Both the position numbers and the translations under genes were made by a program. The notes under the pieces were generated by a model that had not been told where the DNA came from, did no database searches, and saw only the letters and a program-made list of their open reading frames with translations. Shown one piece after another: positions 60,655-64,000 of a DNA stretch of 64,000 nt; the stretch's first letter is position 1, and each line of letters starts with the position of its first letter. This stretch comes from Hymenobacter sp. YIM 151500-1. Lineage in GTDB: Bacteria > Bacteroidota > Bacteroidia > Cytophagales > Hymenobacteraceae. The stretch covers positions 3,740,001 to 3,804,000 of the forward strand of contig NZ_CP110139.1 of assembly GCF_025979885.1 (NCBI RefSeq), written 5' to 3'.

Positions 60655-61620
60655 CTACTGTACATCTTCAAACCGAAAGCTATACTGCAGACTCGTCAGG
60701 GGGTGGCCGTCGGCTTCGGCGTAAGGATAGATGAAGTAGTTGAGCGCCGGGCCTTGCTGGGGCGGGGCGAGGCGCAGGTCGCGGCCACGGCTAAACTCCA
60801 GGCGGTTTTCGTCGTGGGCACCGAAGAAGTACTGGCGGCGGGCGGGGTCTTTGGCGGCTTCGGAGGCATCAATTGGCACCCAGCCGGTCTGGGGCGTGTA
60901 GAACTCGGCCCAGCAGTGGTAGCCTTTGACTTCGCCCGCGCCGCGCCCGGCGGGCAGCGGAAAGCCGATACTGAACCGGGCCGGAATACCCAGAGCCCGG
61001 CAATACCCGATGAACACGGCGTGAAAGTCGGTACAGTTGCCGCGGCGGGCGTCGCAGGCGTAGTAGATGTCGCCGCGGCCCCAGCCCTGGCCGGATTTGT
61101 CGTACTTCACGGTGCTCACCACGTGCTCGTAGATGGCGCGGGCCTTGTCGAGGTCGGTTGTGGCTTGGGCCTTTGTTGCCACCTCCAAAGCCCACTGGCG
61201 GATTTGCGGGTCGAGCGGAACGAGGCTGTCGGGAGCCAGCCAGCGCCGCAGGTGTGGGTCCGGAGCTTCGGGCAGGGGCAGCTGGCCCGATAGGCTGGGC
61301 GTGAGGTGCTCCCGGCGAGTAGCCTGTAGCTGCATCGTTATTTGAAAGCCCCGGAGCGCCGGGCCGGCTGCCCGCAGGTGCAGGGTGCGGTTGCCGTAAG
61401 CGCCGGTCTGGATGTTGTAGGGCAGCGGTGCCGTAATGCGCACATCACGAATGTCCTGCGACGTATCGTCGTGGGGCACGGGCAGCCACAGTTCCACCGC
61501 CTTGGTACCCGCTGGCTGGGCCGGCACCGTCACCTGATACGTGAAGGTAAAGGTGCGGCTGCGTGGGGCAGGAGCACTGCCCGAGAGCAGCGTCAGGAGA
61601 AGAAGGAAAGGCAGAAGCAT
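60655..61620 (-). CDS. Secreted transglutaminase-like superfamily protein
   Basis: 321 residues with a signal peptide about 1-18. The transglutaminase-like core shows the triad Cys in RGNCTDFH, His in GYHCWAEFY and Asp in WVPIDASE. An N-terminal beta-domain (FTYQVTVPAQPAGTKAVELWLPVP) precedes it. Probably a periplasmic cysteine peptidase or amidase; substrate unknown. Confidence 0.88.
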   Translation of the reverse strand: MLLPFLLLLTLLSGSAPAPRSRTFTFTYQVTVPAQPAGTKAVELWLPVPHDDTSQDIRDVRITAPLPYNIQTGAYGNRTLHLRAAGPALRGFQITMQLQATRREHLTPSLSGQLPLPEAPDPHLRRWLAPDSLVPLDPQIRQWALEVATKAQATTDLDKARAIYEHVVSTVKYDKSGQGWGRGDIYYACDARRGNCTDFHAVFIGYCRALGIPARFSIGFPLPAGRGAGEVKGYHCWAEFYTPQTGWVPIDASEAAKDPARRQYFFGAHDENRLEFSRGRDLRLAPPQQGPALNYFIYPYAEADGHPLTSLQYSFRFEDVQ

Positions 61621-61649
61621 ATAGCTAAAGATAAGATGGTGAGTTGGAG

Positions 61650-61860
61650 AAAGGGTGAGGAAGTAAATGGTGACAGGTAACAGGTAACAAGTAGGCCGTC
61701 ATGCTAAGCGGAGCCGGAGGCGAAGCATCTCTCCCGCTTCGTTGAACAAACATCAGGAAGTTAGCCAGCGGGAGAGATGCTTCGACAGGCTCAGCATGAC
61801 AGATGTGTTACTTGTCACCTGTCACCTTATCACCTCCCCATCTCACTCTTTCGTACATTC
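61650..61860. repeat. Family A palindromic element, copy 8
   Basis: Core 61696-61801 (GCCGTCATGCTAAGCGGAGC ... GAAGCATCTCTCCCGC / GCGGGAGAGATGCTTCG ... GCTCAGCATGAC) with CAGGTAACAGG heptamer arms on both sides. Fills the divergent gap upstream of hmgA together with about 50 further bases. Confidence 0.85.
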
Positions 61861-61908
61861 ACACACTGATCTTCCTACCGCATTTCCCACCCGATTTGTT
61901 CTGCTGCT

Positions 61909-63117
61909 ATGGCCTTTTATCACCGTCTCGGTCAGATTCCGCGTAAGCGCCACACTCAGTTTCGCCAGCCCGACGGCTCGCTGTATCATGAGCAGCTGGT
62001 AGGCACGCTGGGGTTTCACGGGGTGTCGTCGCTGCTGTACCACTGCCACGCGCCCACCGAAATCCGGCAAGTGGGCAAGCCCCGGCCGTACGCGCCCAAG
62101 CTGCTGAAAGACCGGCCCCTGGAGCCGGCCCACCTGCGCACCCTGGCCCAAATCACCACCGGCGGCGACTACCTCCAGGCCCGCCAAACCCTGCTCGGCA
62201 ACGCCGACGTAACCCTGAGCATCTGCAACCCCACCGAGAAGCAGATGAGCTACTACTACAAAAACGCCCTAGCCGACGAGGTGATTTTCGTGCACGAGGG
62301 CCGGGGGGAGCTGTGGAGCCAGCTGGGCAAGGTAGCCTTCGAGCCCGGCGACTACGTGGTGATTCCGCGCACTATCATCCACCAGCTGCACTTCGAGGAA
62401 GGGCCGGTGCGCCTGCTCATCATTGAGTCGTTTAGCCCGGTGGAGACGTGCCGGCGCTACCGCAACCACTTCGGGCAGCTGCTGGAGCACGCTCCGTACT
62501 GTGAGCGGGACTTCCGGCCGCCCACCGAGCTGGTGGAGGACGACGTGCGCGCCTCCGGTGAGTACGAGCTGAAGGTGAAGAAGGACGGCCTGCTGCACAC
62601 GCTGGTCTACGGCCACTCGCCCTTCGACGTGGTAGGCTGGGACGGGTACTTCTACCCCTACGCCACCAGCATCCACGACTTCGAGCCGATTACGGGCCGC
62701 ATCCACCAGCCCCCACCCGTGCACCAGCAATTCGAGGGGCACAACTTCGTTATCTGCTCCTTCGTGCCGCGCCTGTTCGACTACCACCCGCTGGCCATTC
62801 CGGCGCCCTACAACCATTCCAACGTTGACTCGGACGAGGTGCTGTACTACGTGGCTGGCAACTTCATGTCGCGGCGGGGCGTGGATTTGGCCTCATTTAC
62901 CTGGCACCCAAGCGGCATTCCGCACGGTCCGCACCCTGGCACCGTGGAGGCCAGCATCGGCAAAAAGGAAACCCACGAGCTGGCCGTGATGGTGGACACC
63001 TTCCGCCCGCTCTACCTCACCGAGGCCGCCCTGCCCTATGTGGACCCGCGCTACGCCATAAGCTGGCAGCCCGACTTTCAGCACGAAGCGCCCCGCTCCG
63101 CTGATATGATGGACTAG
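61909..63117 (+). CDS. hmgA: Homogentisate 1,2-dioxygenase
   Basis: 402 residues. Opens the ring of homogentisate to maleylacetoacetate in tyrosine degradation. YKNALADEVIFVHEGRGEL and YVVIPRTIIHQL are the cupin part; the iron site lies in YNHSNVDSDEVLYYV (His, Glu) and HPSGIPHGPHPG (His). Slightly shorter than the human enzyme (445). fahA and hpd are not in the window. ATG 61909 is at the family start. Confidence 0.95.
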   Translation: MAFYHRLGQIPRKRHTQFRQPDGSLYHEQLVGTLGFHGVSSLLYHCHAPTEIRQVGKPRPYAPKLLKDRPLEPAHLRTLAQITTGGDYLQARQTLLGNADVTLSICNPTEKQMSYYYKNALADEVIFVHEGRGELWSQLGKVAFEPGDYVVIPRTIIHQLHFEEGPVRLLIIESFSPVETCRRYRNHFGQLLEHAPYCERDFRPPTELVEDDVRASGEYELKVKKDGLLHTLVYGHSPFDVVGWDGYFYPYATSIHDFEPITGRIHQPPPVHQQFEGHNFVICSFVPRLFDYHPLAIPAPYNHSNVDSDEVLYYVAGNFMSRRGVDLASFTWHPSGIPHGPHPGTVEASIGKKETHELAVMVDTFRPLYLTEAALPYVDPRYAISWQPDFQHEAPRSADMMD

Positions 63118-63228
63118 GTGGTGAAAAGGTGAGTAATGAGGTAGTGACAGTGTGTAGCTCACCTCCTCTCTATTCGCGCATTCACTTTTGGCCGGGTTTT
63201 CGTAGGGCGTGGGCAAAACTCAACTGTC

Positions 63229-63771
63229 ATGAAGAAAACCTTCTTTCTGCTTCCCCTGCTGGCCTTTTTAGCTCTACTGACTGGCTGCGAAAAGGTGTTG
63301 GGCCTGCTCGAATTCAATGTCGAGGATTCGCAGACGATTACCGTTCCGGCCTCGGTGCCCTTCCTGCCGGGGCAGGTGGTGGCCCTGGCCCCGGTTACGG
63401 TGTCATCCACCAGCAAAAGCACCTACTCCAATAACGGTACCTCAGCCGACTACGTGCAGGACGTGACGCTGGACAAGCTCACGCTCACCATCACGGCCCC
63501 GCAAGGCCAGAACTTCGACTTTCTGAAGCGCATCGAAATCTACATCAGCACCAATGCCCAGGGCACCGACAAAGTGCTGCTGGCCTCGCTGAACCCCGTG
63601 CCCACCGGCGCCACCAGCATTTCGCTCACCCCCGCCAACCAGAAGCTCGACGTATTCCTGCGCGCCGACTCGTACACGCTCATCACCAACGTGGAGCTGG
63701 CCAGAGCCTGGGGCCAGGAAACCACCATCCGCGCCGATTCGCGCTTCAAGGTGAAGGCCCGCAAGCCGTAG
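63229..63771 (+). CDS. Hypothetical lipoprotein
   Basis: 180 residues. Lipobox LLTGC (Cys20). The mature protein is beta-rich and Ser/Thr-rich (VTLDKLTLTITAP, RIEIYIST, SISLTPANQKLDVFLRADSY), a pattern seen in Bacteroidota lipoproteins of unknown role. The stop TAG is followed immediately by a family D repeat. Confidence 0.6.
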   Translation: MKKTFFLLPLLAFLALLTGCEKVLGLLEFNVEDSQTITVPASVPFLPGQVVALAPVTVSSTSKSTYSNNGTSADYVQDVTLDKLTLTITAPQGQNFDFLKRIEIYISTNAQGTDKVLLASLNPVPTGATSISLTPANQKLDVFLRADSYTLITNVELARAWGQETTIRADSRFKVKARKP

Positions 63772-63866
63772 CCTCACCCCCCGGCCCCCTCTCCCGCGGA
63801 GAGGGGGAGCCAGACGACAGACGTTCTGCGCCGCCCCTTCGGCTAGCGCCTCCGGAATGGCTACCT
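63772..63866. repeat. Family D repeat, same unit as at moaA-mobA
   Basis: CCTCACCCCCCGGCCCCCTC..., GGAGAGGGGGAGCCAGACGA, then CAGACGTTCTGCGCCGCCC... , matching 19953-20045 over most of its length. Starts on the base after the lipoprotein stop. Confidence 0.85.
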
Positions 63867-63933
63867 GCTTGTAGTAGCACAGTGGCCGCATAGTGGCTAA
63901 AGGAGTGTAGAAACAACAAGCAATAAAAACGTG

Positions 63934-63989
63934 GCGCCGCGTAGCGGTGCAAGAGACGCCCAAACGTTTCTTGCACCGCTACGCGGCGC
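63934..63989. repeat. 21-base perfect inverted repeat at the window edge
   Basis: GCGCCGCGTAGCGGTGCAAG(A) at 63934-63954 is exactly answered at 63969-63989 with a 14-base loop. Another intergenic palindrome type; its right neighbour lies outside the window. Confidence 0.75.
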
Positions 63990-64000
63990 TACACTTTTCA

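Overview
The window looks like chromosome from a high-GC, aerobic Bacteroidota bacterium close to Hymenobacter (Cytophagales). The evidence is a type IX secretion (T9SS) sorting tail, Bacteroidota-type promoters (TTTG about 19 bp before TAnnTTTG-like boxes), OmpA proteins with thrombospondin-3 or PA14 modules, a SAM-I riboswitch ahead of metH, and homogentisate dioxygenase. I see no rRNA, tRNA, CRISPR array, phage or recognisable transposase. All names come from reading motifs; no database was searched.

Layout. 1-4300: end of an upstream gene, nadC, a YcxB-like membrane protein, two lipoproteins (one with a heavy-metal-binding CPMG...CPVC motif), a methyltransferase and a ZIP metal transporter. 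4500-9400: TSP3-OmpA protein, the CbpM/CbpA co-chaperone pair and small proteins. 9400-17800: HTH regulator, RlpA and GH25 lysozyme, VF530-type protein, Hsp20, an alpha/beta hydrolase homologue lacking its catalytic residues, acyltransferase, VOC and GNAT proteins. 17870-23312: molybdenum cofactor cluster (moaE, moaD, moaA, mobA, moaC, moeA). 23600-30100: DUF2007 protein, OFA-type MFS transporter with a 47-aa companion, amidase, TonB-like and TPR proteins. 30226-35906: methionine-folate block metF - DUF559 nuclease-like gene - metH under a SAM riboswitch. 36200-43700: PA14-OmpA protein, HxlR/SDR pair, active and inactive M16 peptidase pair, bestrophin. 44070-48744: a compositionally mosaic T9SS protein and a pullulanase. 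49066-50320: overlapping YqcI/YcgG(GntA-like)-DUF1989 pair. 50650-64000: DoxX-like protein, patatin-BamA protein, Kir channel, zinc PLC/S1-P1-like enzyme with a DUF4241 lipoprotein, def-yqgF, S41 protease, transglutaminase-like protein, hmgA and a lipoprotein.

The most unusual property is the intergenic DNA. Many gaps are filled by palindromic elements of several families, often built as a core hairpin between inverted arms of short oligomer repeats. They frequently begin on or within a few bases of the upstream stop codon. One family (CCTCACCCCC...CCCTCTCC) also lies inside reading frames: a 130-bp palindrome with 40-bp perfect arms is in frame in metH, a 192-bp one contains the start of the DUF559 gene, and a third supplies the C-terminus of MobA. 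This resembles in principle the coding palindromic elements known from Rickettsia, and I consider it the best candidate for an undescribed system here.
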